Below, piece after piece: positions 7,833 through 17,099 of a DNA stretch of 64,000 nt. A program made the translations under genes and the position numbers. The stretch spans positions 248,001 through 312,000 of the forward strand of contig JAFKEE010000022.1 in the NCBI GenBank assembly GCA_017307505.1. The letters are read 5' to 3'. The notes beneath the pieces were generated by a model. That model was not told where the DNA came from, did not search any database, and saw nothing but the letters and a program-made list of their open reading frames with translations. This DNA is from Acidobacteriota bacterium. GTDB lineage: Bacteria; Acidobacteriota; Terriglobia; Bryobacterales; Bryobacteraceae. Positions within the stretch are counted from its first letter, which is position 1. Each line of letters starts with the position of its first letter.

Positions 7833-8339
7833 TCAACCCTTCCACCACTTGCGCAGACTCAGATAGCCCAACCTGCCAATCTCCAACAACGGATTCGAAA
7901 GATAACGAAGTGCGATTGGCGAGAACAGGTTCTCCGGCCTAAGGCCCCAATGCACTGCGACATAAACACTGCTCAACAGGAACAAGCCGGCTAATAGGGA
8001 GACCAACCTGGCCACGGTCGGTTCGCCACCCAGTGCCCTATCCACCACCGGAAACAAATACAGCACCGCTACGAGCGCGGCGGCAAGGAATAGCGTTCTT
8101 CGCGCCATCCGGATACTTCGAGCCGTCGGCCGCAGAACAGGGCTCCAGTACGCGGAACGCGCATAGGGCTGAAACGTTGCACACAGCACGCAGGCATGGA
8201 CCGCAAACCCTCCCAGAAACCAATTCAGGTGCATCGCCGGAACCCGCTGACTCCAGCCCAGCCAAACCAGAAATCCCAGGCAGAGCCCTGACCCCGCACA
8301 CCCATAGACAAACAGGAACTTTGCGATGCGCCGTTTCAT
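7833..8339 (-). CDS. Four-helix integral membrane protein, unknown function
   Basis: 168 residues from MKRRIAKFLFVYGCAG (ATG at 8339). A longer upstream frame overlaps the preceding giant gene and is rejected. Hydrophobic segments lie at about residues 6-24, 35-55, 75-95 and 108-128, followed by an amphipathic tail ending SLRKWWKG. No family is recognised. It starts 23 bases after the stop of the 2,036-residue surface protein on the same strand, so the two are probably co-transcribed, and it might help export or anchoring. That role is only inferred. Confidence 0.6.
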   Translation of the reverse strand: MKRRIAKFLFVYGCAGSGLCLGFLVWLGWSQRVPAMHLNWFLGGFAVHACVLCATFQPYARSAYWSPVLRPTARSIRMARRTLFLAAALVAVLYLFPVVDRALGGEPTVARLVSLLAGLFLLSSVYVAVHWGLRPENLFSPIALRYLSNPLLEIGRLGYLSLRKWWKG

Positions 8340-8362
8340 CTCCAACCGCCCGCTTCGCCCCT

Positions 8363-11300
8363 CTACGGCACCGTCCAAGTCCCCGCATTCACCCAGTTCG
8401 AGTCCCGCAACAACGGATCCATCATCCGCTGATACAAATTCTTCGCCCCCGACATCGGCGCCTTCATCACAACCGGCACAGTCACCGAAAGCACGCCATA
8501 CTGGCTCACCGCGGAGGCCCCCGCGGGGTCGATCGAACACGCACTACTGCTCAACGCGTTCGATGCCGTCCCCGGACTCACCGGCCCCAGGAAGAAACCC
8601 ACGTCGCCCGAGTACATCCACAAACCGTTTCCGGCCCGGTCATAGTGCACAAAACAGAAGGGCTGGCCTCCCCCGTCCGGCGCCGCGGCCACCAGGAACT
8701 GCGCCCAGCCCAGATTCGTACCGTCATAGCCCGCCGGATCCCAGAACCTCGCCGTGAACGTCTGCTGCCCGCCCGATCCCGACGAAGGAATCATCAACTT
8801 ATTCCCCAGTGGAACGGCCGCGGTGGTCCAGGTGCCTCGCTCCACCCAGCCGGTGTCGAGTTGGCCCTGCGTGTAGGCCCTCAGATAAAGCTTCAGGCTG
8901 GCCGCACTCTTGAAGACCACCTTCAGCCCCATCCCAAACGTATCCCCGTTCCCGCTCGCGCTGGACATCTGGGTGTTCAGCCCGCAAAGCGTGTTCTGCA
9001 ACTGCCCACTCGCTGTGCCCGGTTTTACCGGACCCACAAAGAACCCGCCGTCCCCATACAACCAGAACGCGTCGCCCTGCACGTCGTAGTGCAGGAAACA
9101 GAACGGCTGGCCGCCGCCATCCGGAGCCGCCGCCACCAGGAATTGGACCCACAGCAGGTCTTTGTACCCATAGCCCGCCTTGTAGATCGGCGTGAACATC
9201 ACCTCTGAGCCCGATCCCGTGAACGGAGATACGCCCACAGCTGTCGGTTGGGGCGAGATCACCGCAAAGTTCGCTGTCATCGTCGCGGGAACCGACATCG
9301 TCACATAGAACGGCGTAAAGGTTGCGGAATACGTCCCCGAAAAGCCCGTGAACGTATAGCCCGAGGCCGGGGTGGCTGTCAGTTGCACATTCGCACCTTG
9401 CGCATACCAGCCGCTTGCCGGGCTGATGCTACCACCGGCGGTGGCGCTCGTCGTGAGATAGACTTGCGCATCGAAGTTCGCGGTCAATTGGATCACCTCT
9501 GCCGACGCAACCGTGAAGGTGTGAGCCATCGCGCCGCCATCGGACCACGACGCGAAGAGAGAGCGCTGGCCCGTGCCGGTATCCACGGTGGCGGAGGCCG
9601 AAACCGTGTGGCTGCTCCCAAAGGACCATTGGAAGGTCTGGGCTTGCTGGTAAGTCGTGCCGTCCACCACCAACGCACCAGCCTGCGAACTCACCTGGAC
9701 TGTGACCGGAGGCGGAGTCGCCGTGAGAATGACCGCCAGGCTGTAATCCACGTCCGCCGCCAGCGCATTGGTGACGTCCTTCGGCGCAGGGGAGGATCCG
9801 AGATTCGCGCATCCATGCTGCCTGACTGTCTGGTCGGTGCCGATGCCGACGGAACAGAAGGGTCCGAAAGCGGCCGATGCGATGCCACTCCAATTGGCCG
9901 GCACGCTGCCGTTGGCATCCGTGCCCCAGAATCGGATACTTCCGTCAGCGGCGATCGCCGCGCTGAGCCCTCCACCCTCGGCGATCGCTACCGAGGGGGG
10001 AATGCCCTGCGGGACCGCGGCGCTCGAAAAGCTACTGAGATTGATGGGCACTCCATCACCGTTCAACCCCAGTGCGCCGATAGACGCGGACAAGTCCACC
10101 AGGTCTGTGGCCTGCCCCACCGCATTCATGTCGAGATTGGTGGTCACGCCCCAGGCCGCGAGAGTGCCATCGGCCTTCAACGCCATCAGGAAGCTCGTTC
10201 CGGCGGCTATCTGCACGACATCCGCCAGCGTCGCCGGCATCGCGGTCCCAGTCAAGCCCGTTCCCCAGACAACCACTGTTCCATTCGACTTCAGGGCCGC
10301 ACTGTAGCTGCCTCCGGCCGAGATGGCGATCACACCGCTCAGTCCATTGGGTACGTCGCATTGTTGCATCTGGTTCGAACCCCAGGCCGCAACGGTCCCA
10401 TCTTTCCGCAAGGCCAGGAAGTGATCTGCCCCGGCGGCAACCGCCACGATATTTGTGAGCCCGGCAGGATAGGGCCTGTCATTGCGGTGCAGGTTGCTCA
10501 GCGCATTGATCCACATCACCGGCGTGGCGCCGGCGTTGACGGGAGCCGTGTCTGTCGCCGTGGGCGTCGCCGTGTCCCCTCCACCGGAAGCGGCGGCCTG
10601 CATGCTCACACTCGCGGGGGCATTTGCGGCCACCGTGGCAACCGCCGTGATCGCCGGGTACCATTTCCCGCCCGCCAGCCCATCGCTCCGCGTACACGAG
10701 CCCGCGGCGCAAGTCCACCCAGGACCACTCAGGGCGATGACCTGCAGGCCCGTCGGCACCGTCAATGTCACCTTCACCTGTCCGCTCGTCGGCCCGCCGA
10801 GCGGATCATTGCCAGCTCGGATGCGATACACCGCGTTGGTCTGGCCCTTCAATAACGCGTTTGTATGCCTCAGGGCGATTCTCAGTTTGGGTTTCGGAGG
10901 GATCGCCGTGAAGCTGGCGGCGATCGTGATAGGCGCGGTCACGGTGACGACCCGCGGGTTCGTGGTCCCCGTCAGGCCTCCGCTAAACCCGGCGAACAGG
11001 TAACCCTGATTCGTTGCGGCTTGCACATTGATCTGTGTGCCGGAATCGAAGTAGCCCGTGGGCGGCGTGATCGTCCCGCCCGTCGACGCCGAAGTCGTTA
11101 CCAGGTACTGCATCTTGAAGTTCAGGACGAAATCCCTGACCTCGTCCGCGAAAAACGTGCGGCTCAACATCGCTTGCTGGTCAGACCAGCCCGTGAAAAT
11201 CGCCATCGATCCGGAGCCCGGCCCCGCTTGGGCGGCAGGGATGCTCACGGTATGCGCACTCCCGTAAACCCATTGCACAGTCGCGCTGGAAGTGGACTGA

Positions 11301-14300
11301 ACTCCATCCACATAAAACGGGATGCCCTGTGGCTGTGTCGAGAAGGTGTACTGGACGCGCACCTGTCCGGAGGTAATCGCGAGGCTATGCCCTCCGCCGG
11401 CGCCCACACCAGTGACTCCACTCAGGCCCTGTGGCACGGTACTCTGCCCGCCGCTGTTGCTGCCCCAGGCGAAAAGGCCTCCATTCCACTGCTGAGCCAG
11501 AACATGGTTCGCACCGGCGGCCATCAGGTAGGTATCGGTCAGCCCACCCGGCAGGGCGGACTGGATCGTGGCCGGATTCGTCCCCCAGACCACAATCTGC
11601 CCATCCACCTTGCGCGCCAGGCTGAAGTGAACACCCGCCGCAACCTCCTCGACGCCCGCAAGCCCGCCGGGCACGGTGCTCTCTGAGTAGGTGTTGCTGC
11701 CCCAGGCGATCACCGTCCCGTCGCTCAGCACTGCCAGCGAATGGTCGCCCCCGGCGGCGATCGCCACCGCTCGGGTTACAGCTGCCGGCACAGTGGTCTG
11801 GCCGCTGCCGTTCGCACCCCAGGCCAGCACCTTGCCGTCGCTCGTCAGCGCCAGGCTATGGTTCGCTCCGGCGGCGATGGCGATCACCTGCGTGGCCGTT
11901 CCCGGTACCGTCGCCTGTCCGCTGCTGTTGTCGCCCCAAGCCACGACTGTGCCGTTGCTCGTGAGAGCCAGGTTGTGGTTGCTGCCCGCCGCAATGGCGA
12001 TCACCTGCGTCAGTCCCAAAGGCACCTGCGCTTGCAACAGGGCATTGTCGCCCCAGGCGCGCACGGTGCCATCCCCCTTCAGCGCCAGGCTGTGCGACAG
12101 CCCGCCGGAGACGCTCACCACGTTTGACAAGCCCTGCGGGATCGAAGTCTGTCCCTTTGTGTTATCACCCCAACCAATCACCGAGTTCCCGTTGTCATAA
12201 GCGGTCGACAGGACCGTTGCCAGCGCACTCAGATTGCCCGAAGTCGCGCTGACGCTCGGGTTGGTCGCGCCCCGCACATTGGCGGGAACGGAGCCCACAA
12301 ACAGCAGGGCCGGATACTCCTGGCCCGCCGCCAGCGTGTCGGACCGGCTGCAGGATCCCGCATTGCAGGTCCAACCCGCGCCGAAACCCGTCGCGGATGC
12401 AACCACACCTCCGCCGAAGGCTACCGAAACCCCTGTCAGCGGCCCTGTTCCCGCATTCCAGATGCGCGCGATGTAGACCGCATTGGTCTGGCCCTGCAGC
12501 ACTCCGCCACTGCGCGTCAACTTCGCTCGCAAAAGTGCCCCGGACGGCTGCACGAAATTCGCCTGCCACGCCATCGGTGCCTTGACCGACAGCCGGAACG
12601 GATTGCTTCCGAAGGAATACCCGCTGGTGCTGAAATTCGTGAAGACATAGCCCCCTTGAGGAGTCGCCAGCAGTTGCACCGCGGAGCCCGCATCATAGTA
12701 ATCCGTCGCTGGACTGATCGTGCCGCCCGCCCCTGCGGACAGAGTGAGTTGGAACTGAGTCCGGAACTTCGCTGTGTACGTCGTGTCCGCAACCGGTGTC
12801 ACTGTGTGCGTGATGGCACCACCGTCACTCCAGTCCAGGAACTGGAATCGCATATAAATCCCGGCTGGATTCGTCTGTGTGGCGGTCGTCGAAATCTCAT
12901 GCGAACTGCCGGGCGGCACGAGAATCGTAGTGGGCTGGTACACTGGCTGGCCATCCAGCAGAAGATCCGGCCGGACGGAGAAATACGGGGAATCCGGCAA
13001 CAGATCGGGCGTGCGCGTCTGAATTGTGAGAGCGATGGGCTTCACCGAGACAATCGCCACGCCAAATGCCGACCCGGCGGAGGCGGCCCGCACGCTCGTC
13101 AATCGGGAGGCGGAATCGACCTTTCCGAAGCTGTTGTCGCCCCACGCGGCAACCGTCCCATCGTCCTTGATGGCCAGGGCATATTGTTTCGCGGAAATAC
13201 TCACAACATGATTGAGGCCGGACGGTACATTCGTCAGGTCCACTCCCATCGGATCCTTCCATGCGATCACAGTGCCGTCGGTCCGCAGTCCAACCGCGGC
13301 CATGGTCGACACCCCCACGACTTGTGACAGCGTGCCCAGTCCACTCGGAACGGCCGGGGCATACGGTCCCCAGGTCATCACACTCCCGTCCCACCGGAGC
13401 GCCGCGACCGTGTACTGGCTGCCGGACACCGACACGACACCCGAGACCGTGTTGGGATCCTGCGAACCCCACGAGATCGTGCCCCACTGCATCACCGTTC
13501 CGTCACTCTTCACCGCGATGCAGCCTGTGAACCCCGAAGAAATCGCCACGACATCGGCCAGGTTGCCCGGAGGTATCTGGGGAATGTCCCCTACCGCCCA
13601 GGCCACAACAGTCCCATCGCTCTTCAGTGCAAAGCTTTGGTTGCCGCCAGCGGCCACCGCGATCACTCCGGTGAGGTTCTGTGCCGCCGCCGGGGACTGC
13701 ATCGAACTGCCCCACTGCACCACCGTGCCGTTCTTTCGTAACCCCACCACATGATGATCACCGGCTGAGATCGACACAAGATCGTTAATCGAGGTTGGTA
13801 CAAAACCATTGATGCCGTGCGGATCGCCCCAGGTCACCGCGTAGCCCTCCGCCGCAATTGTGCTGACATCATTCGCGATGTTATTGGCGATGTTCGAGTC
13901 CCCGCCGCCGGATACCGTCGCCATATTGCTGATGGAAGGCGGCGCATTAGGTGCGACCGTAGCCAGCACGCTGATCGTCGGCAGCATCTGACCCGCCGGC
14001 CAGGTGTCGCTGCGCGTGCACGTGTTTGCCGCACACGTCCACCCCGGGCCCCACATCGAAGTAATCGTCAGCCCCGACGGCATCGATTCCACCACGCTGA
14101 TCGTCCCGCTGCTGGCCGCACTGCCTTCGTTCACAACGCGGATCAGATAGACCGCGTTCGTCTGGCCTTGCAGAAAACTGCTGGTGTGCGTCAGTGCAAT
14201 GCTGAAGTCAGGGCCCGATGCGGCGCTGAATCCCTCCGCCTGCCGCGCTGCCGGCGCCGGCGGCAGCATCGCCGCCTGAGAGGATTGCCCTGTCCCGGAG

Positions 14301-14473
14301 CGTCCTGCGGCCCCCGCCGCCTGGCCCGCTGTCAAAATCAGCCCAGACGAAAAAAACAAATGGACCAGCAAAGAAATACCAGTAATTGGAATCCGCAAGG
14401 CACCCTCTGGAATAAAGTCGCACGCGCCAATCTGTTTGGTCAATCGCGACTGCCTGTTTTTTTGAACCTCCAT
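8363..14473 (-). CDS. Giant secreted protein with DUF11, RCC1-like and InlB-type repeats
   Basis: About 2,036 residues from the ATG at 14473; a TTG at 14494 preceded by GAGGGG is an alternative. After a long basic leader comes a signal helix (ITGISLLVHLFFSSGLILTA). Three large modules follow, each made of a DUF11/CARDB-like beta-sandwich (LQGQTNAVY..., then GPGWTC and TRSD), a block of RCC1-like beta-propeller repeats (AAGxxHSLALxxDGTVxAWG) and an InlB-B-like strand unit (TISPxxxYYDAG / GGSISPASGWYAQG). Two ~120-residue C-terminal units share QFLVAAAPDGGGQPFCF and occur in other acidobacterial exported proteins. It probably acts at the cell surface in adhesion or binding. No enzyme motif is seen. 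Confidence 0.85.
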   Translation of the reverse strand: MEVQKNRQSRLTKQIGACDFIPEGALRIPITGISLLVHLFFSSGLILTAGQAAGAAGRSGTGQSSQAAMLPPAPAARQAEGFSAASGPDFSIALTHTSSFLQGQTNAVYLIRVVNEGSAASSGTISVVESMPSGLTITSMWGPGWTCAANTCTRSDTWPAGQMLPTISVLATVAPNAPPSISNMATVSGGGDSNIANNIANDVSTIAAEGYAVTWGDPHGINGFVPTSINDLVSISAGDHHVVGLRKNGTVVQWGSSMQSPAAAQNLTGVIAVAAGGNQSFALKSDGTVVAWAVGDIPQIPPGNLADVVAISSGFTGCIAVKSDGTVMQWGTISWGSQDPNTVSGVVSVSGSQYTVAALRWDGSVMTWGPYAPAVPSGLGTLSQVVGVSTMAAVGLRTDGTVIAWKDPMGVDLTNVPSGLNHVVSISAKQYALAIKDDGTVAAWGDNSFGKVDSASRLTSVRAASAGSAFGVAIVSVKPIALTIQTRTPDLLPDSPYFSVRPDLLLDGQPVYQPTTILVPPGSSHEISTTATQTNPAGIYMRFQFLDWSDGGAITHTVTPVADTTYTAKFRTQFQLTLSAGAGGTISPATDYYDAGSAVQLLATPQGGYVFTNFSTSGYSFGSNPFRLSVKAPMAWQANFVQPSGALLRAKLTRSGGVLQGQTNAVYIARIWNAGTGPLTGVSVAFGGGVVASATGFGAGWTCNAGSCSRSDTLAAGQEYPALLFVGSVPANVRGATNPSVSATSGNLSALATVLSTAYDNGNSVIGWGDNTKGQTSIPQGLSNVVSVSGGLSHSLALKGDGTVRAWGDNALLQAQVPLGLTQVIAIAAGSNHNLALTSNGTVVAWGDNSSGQATVPGTATQVIAIAAGANHSLALTSDGKVLAWGANGSGQTTVPAAVTRAVAIAAGGDHSLAVLSDGTVIAWGSNTYSESTVPGGLAGVEEVAAGVHFSLARKVDGQIVVWGTNPATIQSALPGGLTDTYLMAAGANHVLAQQWNGGLFAWGSNSGGQSTVPQGLSGVTGVGAGGGHSLAITSGQVRVQYTFSTQPQGIPFYVDGVQSTSSATVQWVYGSAHTVSIPAAQAGPGSGSMAIFTGWSDQQAMLSRTFFADEVRDFVLNFKMQYLVTTSASTGGTITPPTGYFDSGTQINVQAATNQGYLFAGFSGGLTGTTNPRVVTVTAPITIAASFTAIPPKPKLRIALRHTNALLKGQTNAVYRIRAGNDPLGGPTSGQVKVTLTVPTGLQVIALSGPGWTCAAGSCTRSDGLAGGKWYPAITAVATVAANAPASVSMQAAASGGGDTATPTATDTAPVNAGATPVMWINALSNLHRNDRPYPAGLTNIVAVAAGADHFLALRKDGTVAAWGSNQMQQCDVPNGLSGVIAISAGGSYSAALKSNGTVVVWGTGLTGTAMPATLADVVQIAAGTSFLMALKADGTLAAWGVTTNLDMNAVGQATDLVDLSASIGALGLNGDGVPINLSSFSSAAVPQGIPPSVAIAEGGGLSAAIAADGSIRFWGTDANGSVPANWSGIASAAFGPFCSVGIGTDQTVRQHGCANLGSSPAPKDVTNALAADVDYSLAVILTATPPPVTVQVSSQAGALVVDGTTYQQAQTFQWSFGSSHTVSASATVDTGTGQRSLFASWSDGGAMAHTFTVASAEVIQLTANFDAQVYLTTSATAGGSISPASGWYAQGANVQLTATPASGYTFTGFSGTYSATFTPFYVTMSVPATMTANFAVISPQPTAVGVSPFTGSGSEVMFTPIYKAGYGYKDLLWVQFLVAAAPDGGGQPFCFLHYDVQGDAFWLYGDGGFFVGPVKPGTASGQLQNTLCGLNTQMSSASGNGDTFGMGLKVVFKSAASLKLYLRAYTQGQLDTGWVERGTWTTAAVPLGNKLMIPSSGSGGQQTFTARFWDPAGYDGTNLGWAQFLVAAAPDGGGQPFCFVHYDRAGNGLWMYSGDVGFFLGPVSPGTASNALSSSACSIDPAGASAVSQYGVLSVTVPVVMKAPMSGAKNLYQRMMDPLLRDSNWVNAGTWTVP

Positions 14474-14494
14474 TCGGCTTCGAAACAGAACCAA

Positions 14495-14750
14495 AAAGCC
14501 CCTCGCACGGCCCCTCCAGGCGCATCTGCGGCTTGGCTTCCCGCAGAAATCCCCTGTGGTGTATTCAAAAGAGTGAGCCCGGCAGGATAATTCGCTGCCC
14601 TCGATCGTCCGATCTCAATCCGAAATCCTAACCGGCCCGGCAGCGCCTGCGGAAGAGTGTCGATCCTATGACAGAGCAACGGCCACACCGCGTACAGCAA
14701 ACCTGCCACCTGCGCTCGGCTGCGGTTTTCCCCGAAATCTCACTCCCGTC
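14495..14750. other. Intergenic upstream of the giant protein gene
   Basis: About 260 bases between the start of the giant surface-protein gene and the 28-bp box of repeat element A. The promoter of the giant gene should lie here or within element A. I could not identify a convincing -35/-10 pair on the minus strand. Confidence 0.35.
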
Positions 14751-15412
14751 CCAATCCGGTCACACGCTTTTAAAATAAGTCCAAATCTCTCATACCTATC
14801 TGAACCAGAAAGGTTTATGTCCGCCCTTGGCCCGCCGCCTCAGCCGTCTTCGATGGCTCGCCCAACTATAATCCCCCTCACGGTGAATTATGGAAAAACA
14901 AACAGGATTGGAACAGGTTGGAGAAATCGCAGCGCCCGCCCGCGGACGCTCCAGGTCCGCAGGGCGGACTCGCTTCACGCACGGCACCCCAATACCCAGC
15001 CGCCCGGGCAACGCCCTCAATCCATCCGCTACGCGGGAACAAAGCCAATCAGCCTCTCAGCCGCGCAGTCTGCTGCGGGCAAACTATACCCCATGCGGAG
15101 AACCAAAACGAAGCCAATTCCCTGCAGCAGCCTGCCAAGGGCACCCTGTCGAATGCCCGAATTCACCGGCTACGAGCGAACAAACCCAACGCAACGCCGG
15201 TCGCGTTCCACCGGCAGACGCACCCCACTCCACACACAATTCACTCTCCCTGAGCGAACAAACCCAACGCGGCGCCGATCCCATTCCACCGGCAAACGCG
15301 CCCCAGTCCGCACCCAATCCACTCTCCCTGAGTGAACAAACCCAACGTGGCCCGGGCCGTTGGCCAACGCGAGGCCCACCCCAACCGCGGCATCTCGCGA
15401 AACGAACCCAAT
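14751..15412 (+). repeat. Repeat element A: 28-bp box, TATAAT, short ORF start, tandem GAACAAA array
   Basis: Read on the plus strand: box CCAATCCGGTCACACGCTTT plus TAAAATAA (14751-14778), 88 bases, TATAAT (14867-14872), 17 bases, ATG (14890), then six units whose cores resemble GAACAAA(G/C)CCAA, at 15037, 15105, 15177, 15255, 15333 and 15399. Successive core distances are 69, 72, 78, 78 and 66 bases, all multiples of three. The same architecture recurs in inverted orientation at 53.8-54.6 kb, with 27 of 28 box bases identical and the same 88-base spacing. No known mobile-element family matches. Confidence 0.75.
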
Positions 15413-15459
15413 CGCGCCAGCCCTGCCTGCGCCCGGGGCCCAACTCCAGGCCGCGGTAG
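14890..15459 (+). CDS. Possible repeat-rich protein of element A
   Basis: 189 codons from the ATG that follows the TATAAT by 17 bases. The N-terminus MEKQTGLEQ resembles MERRTRRDQ at the equivalent position of element B. All six GAACAAA-type cores fall in one reading frame and give REQSQS, PKRSQF, three SEQTQR and AKRTQS. The product would be rich in Ser, Pro, Arg and Gln and disordered. Against coding: two other frames are also long and open, no fold is visible, and no strong ribosome-binding site precedes the ATG. Frame-preserving spacing is the best argument in favour. This is a hypothesis, not a settled gene. Confidence 0.3.
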   Translation: MEKQTGLEQVGEIAAPARGRSRSAGRTRFTHGTPIPSRPGNALNPSATREQSQSASQPRSLLRANYTPCGEPKRSQFPAAACQGHPVECPNSPATSEQTQRNAGRVPPADAPHSTHNSLSLSEQTQRGADPIPPANAPQSAPNPLSLSEQTQRGPGRWPTRGPPQPRHLAKRTQSRQPCLRPGPNSRPR

Positions 15460-15788
15460 CCGCTCCCGCTCACCCACGCGGACCCCTATCCGCTTACGAT
15501 CTTTGACATCTCAACCTCAGCCCATCGCCCGTCCTGCGCCCGCCCACCCGAACCCCAACCCGTTCAAGGGGGGTGACTTTGCGCAGGACGCGGATTACTA
15601 TTGCTACATTGCGCGGATGAGCCAGGCCCGTTTCACTGGCCCTCTTGTTCGGAGTAGGAGTCTTCAATTCGACACCCGGCACTCATACCCAGACCCGTTC
15701 CGTCTGCTTCCGGGATACCCTGCACGCCCGCCATCCGGCGGTTTCAGTCTCATCCTTCGCGCAATGCAAGACACACAAGGAGGATCGA

Positions 15789-16271
15789 ATGCCCTTTTGC
15801 CCCAAGTGCGGCACAAATGTGAATGGTAGCTTCTGCCCTAACTGCGGCACGTCCGTAGCGGCCCCACCGCCCGGACCGCCGCCCGGCGCTCCGTCCCCCG
15901 GTCAGTACGCGCCCCCACCCGCGGCCGCGCCCGGCCTCACGGAGAACATGGCCTGCGCCTTTTGCTACCTCATCGGGTTCATCACGGGGATCATCTTCCT
16001 CGTGATCGCACCCTACAACCAGAGCGCACGCGTCCGCTTCCACGCCTGGCAGTCCATCCTCTTCGGTGCGGCTTGGTTCGCGTTCTGGATCGTCTTCAGC
16101 TTCATTACCGCGTTCGTGCCCGGAATGTACCTCATGTTCATGATGGTGCGCTCCCTGGTCTCGCTCGCCGGCTTCGCCTTCTGGCTCTTCCTCATGTACA
16201 AGGCCTATCAGGGCGAGCACTTTGAGATTCCGATCATCGGACCGTTCGCCCGCCAGCAGGCCAAGTACTAG
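15789..16271 (+). CDS. Zinc-ribbon membrane protein (DUF4870/Tic20-like)
   Basis: 160 residues. The ATG at 15789 is preceded by AAGGAGG at ideal distance, which rules out longer upstream frames. Residues 1-24 form a zinc ribbon (CPKCG ... CPNCG). A Pro/Gly-rich linker follows, then three or four hydrophobic helices with the DUF4870 pattern (CYLIGFITGIIFLVI..., VRFHAWQSILFGA). The RFHAxQ motif is characteristic of that family. Proteins of this type are small inner-membrane proteins of unknown function, and the zinc ribbon may mediate a protein contact. It is convergent with the next gene across a strong hairpin. Confidence 0.85.
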   Translation: MPFCPKCGTNVNGSFCPNCGTSVAAPPPGPPPGAPSPGQYAPPPAAAPGLTENMACAFCYLIGFITGIIFLVIAPYNQSARVRFHAWQSILFGAAWFAFWIVFSFITAFVPGMYLMFMMVRSLVSLAGFAFWLFLMYKAYQGEHFEIPIIGPFARQQAKY

Positions 16272-16283
16272 CTGCTCTCTTCA

Positions 16284-16320
16284 GCGGACCATGCCGCCTC
16301 AGAACTTCGGCATGGTCCGC
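16284..16320. terminator. 13-bp perfect hairpin between convergent genes
   Basis: GCGGACCATGCCG (16284-16296) pairs perfectly with CGGCATGGTCCGC (16308-16320) across an 11-base loop. It lies 12 bases after the zinc-ribbon gene stop, and its right arm is inside the last codons of the opposing gene. No U-tract follows on either strand, so factor-independent termination is possible but not typical. Confidence 0.55.
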
Positions 16321-17099
16321 AGAATTCCCATCGTGTTCGCCCCTTTGGCAAAGTCGATGGAATGCAGCGGAGCCCACCCCTTCCCGTCCGGACCCAGCCC
16401 CATCGTCCCGATGTACTTCACGTCTTCCTGCTTCGTCCCCATCAGGATCACCGAGTAACCGCGGTCCTTGTACTCCAGCAACCGGTACTGCAGTTCGCCG
16501 CTCTCTGGCTTGAACCGGTCCGCCGATGGCTGCCCCAGCTTCCTCACAATGCTGAAGTAGTCGTCCTCGCGGTTCAGTTCCAGATACCCCTGGTCCTTCG
16601 CCACAAACGTCGGTTTCGTCTCCGGCGTGAACTTTACCAGCGCCCAGATCATCAGCCCCAGGCCCAGCACCGAGAAGAAGGTCACCATGATCATCTTCCC
16701 GATCCGCGACTCGTTCCCCATCGCGCCCGTGCCCATGATCGCGCCCAACCCCGTCGGCTCCGACGGATCCGCCACCGGCTTCGGACCCGGAGGCCTCGTC
16801 ATCGGCGCCACCGGCATCGAATAAACCTTCCGCTTCACCGGCCACACCGCGCCTGTCTTATACTCCAGCTCCTGCGTCAGTCCGACAATCATGACAGGCT
16901 TGTCGGTCTCTGAAATGCCGCCGAAGTACTGCCGCGGAATCGCGATCTCCAGGTCCGCCTGAGTATTGCGGACCATCATCTCGCTCCATGTGGCTTCCCG
17001 CAGTCGCCACTCGTTGTTCTCCACCCCGCTGATGGGTGGGTAGAACGAGAACGTGCGGTCAATAAGTTCGGCGTGTGGCGGCGCCGGGGGCGTGCTCAT
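16299..17099 (-). CDS. Single-pass membrane protein, unknown function
   Basis: 266 residues. The N-terminal cytoplasmic part begins MSTPPAPPHAELIDRTFSFY and is followed by a Pro-rich linker with VADPSEPTG. One transmembrane helix (MIMVTFFSVLGLGLMIWALV, about residues 137-156) follows, then a C-terminal domain of about 110 residues. The C-terminal domain includes REDDYFSIVRKLGQPSADRF, reminiscent of SmpA/DUF-type small periplasmic folds, but I cannot place it in a family. It is divergent from the malic enzyme gene, with 110 bases between the two starts. Function unknown. Confidence 0.65.
   Translation of the reverse strand: MSTPPAPPHAELIDRTFSFYPPISGVENNEWRLREATWSEMMVRNTQADLEIAIPRQYFGGISETDKPVMIVGLTQELEYKTGAVWPVKRKVYSMPVAPMTRPPGPKPVADPSEPTGLGAIMGTGAMGNESRIGKMIMVTFFSVLGLGLMIWALVKFTPETKPTFVAKDQGYLELNREDDYFSIVRKLGQPSADRFKPESGELQYRLLEYKDRGYSVILMGTKQEDVKYIGTMGLGPDGKGWAPLHSIDFAKGANTMGILRTMPKF

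Noticed and set aside
9248-10855. 535-codon plus-strand frame across the giant surface-protein gene
   Set aside because: Arg/His-rich shadow of repetitive GC-rich coding DNA. No start signals and no fold.
15037-15412. CRISPR-like array (regularly spaced short repeats)
   Set aside because: The repeated core is only about 14 bp and variable, spacers differ in length and also resemble one another, no cas genes are near, and the repeats match a second locus with different spacing.
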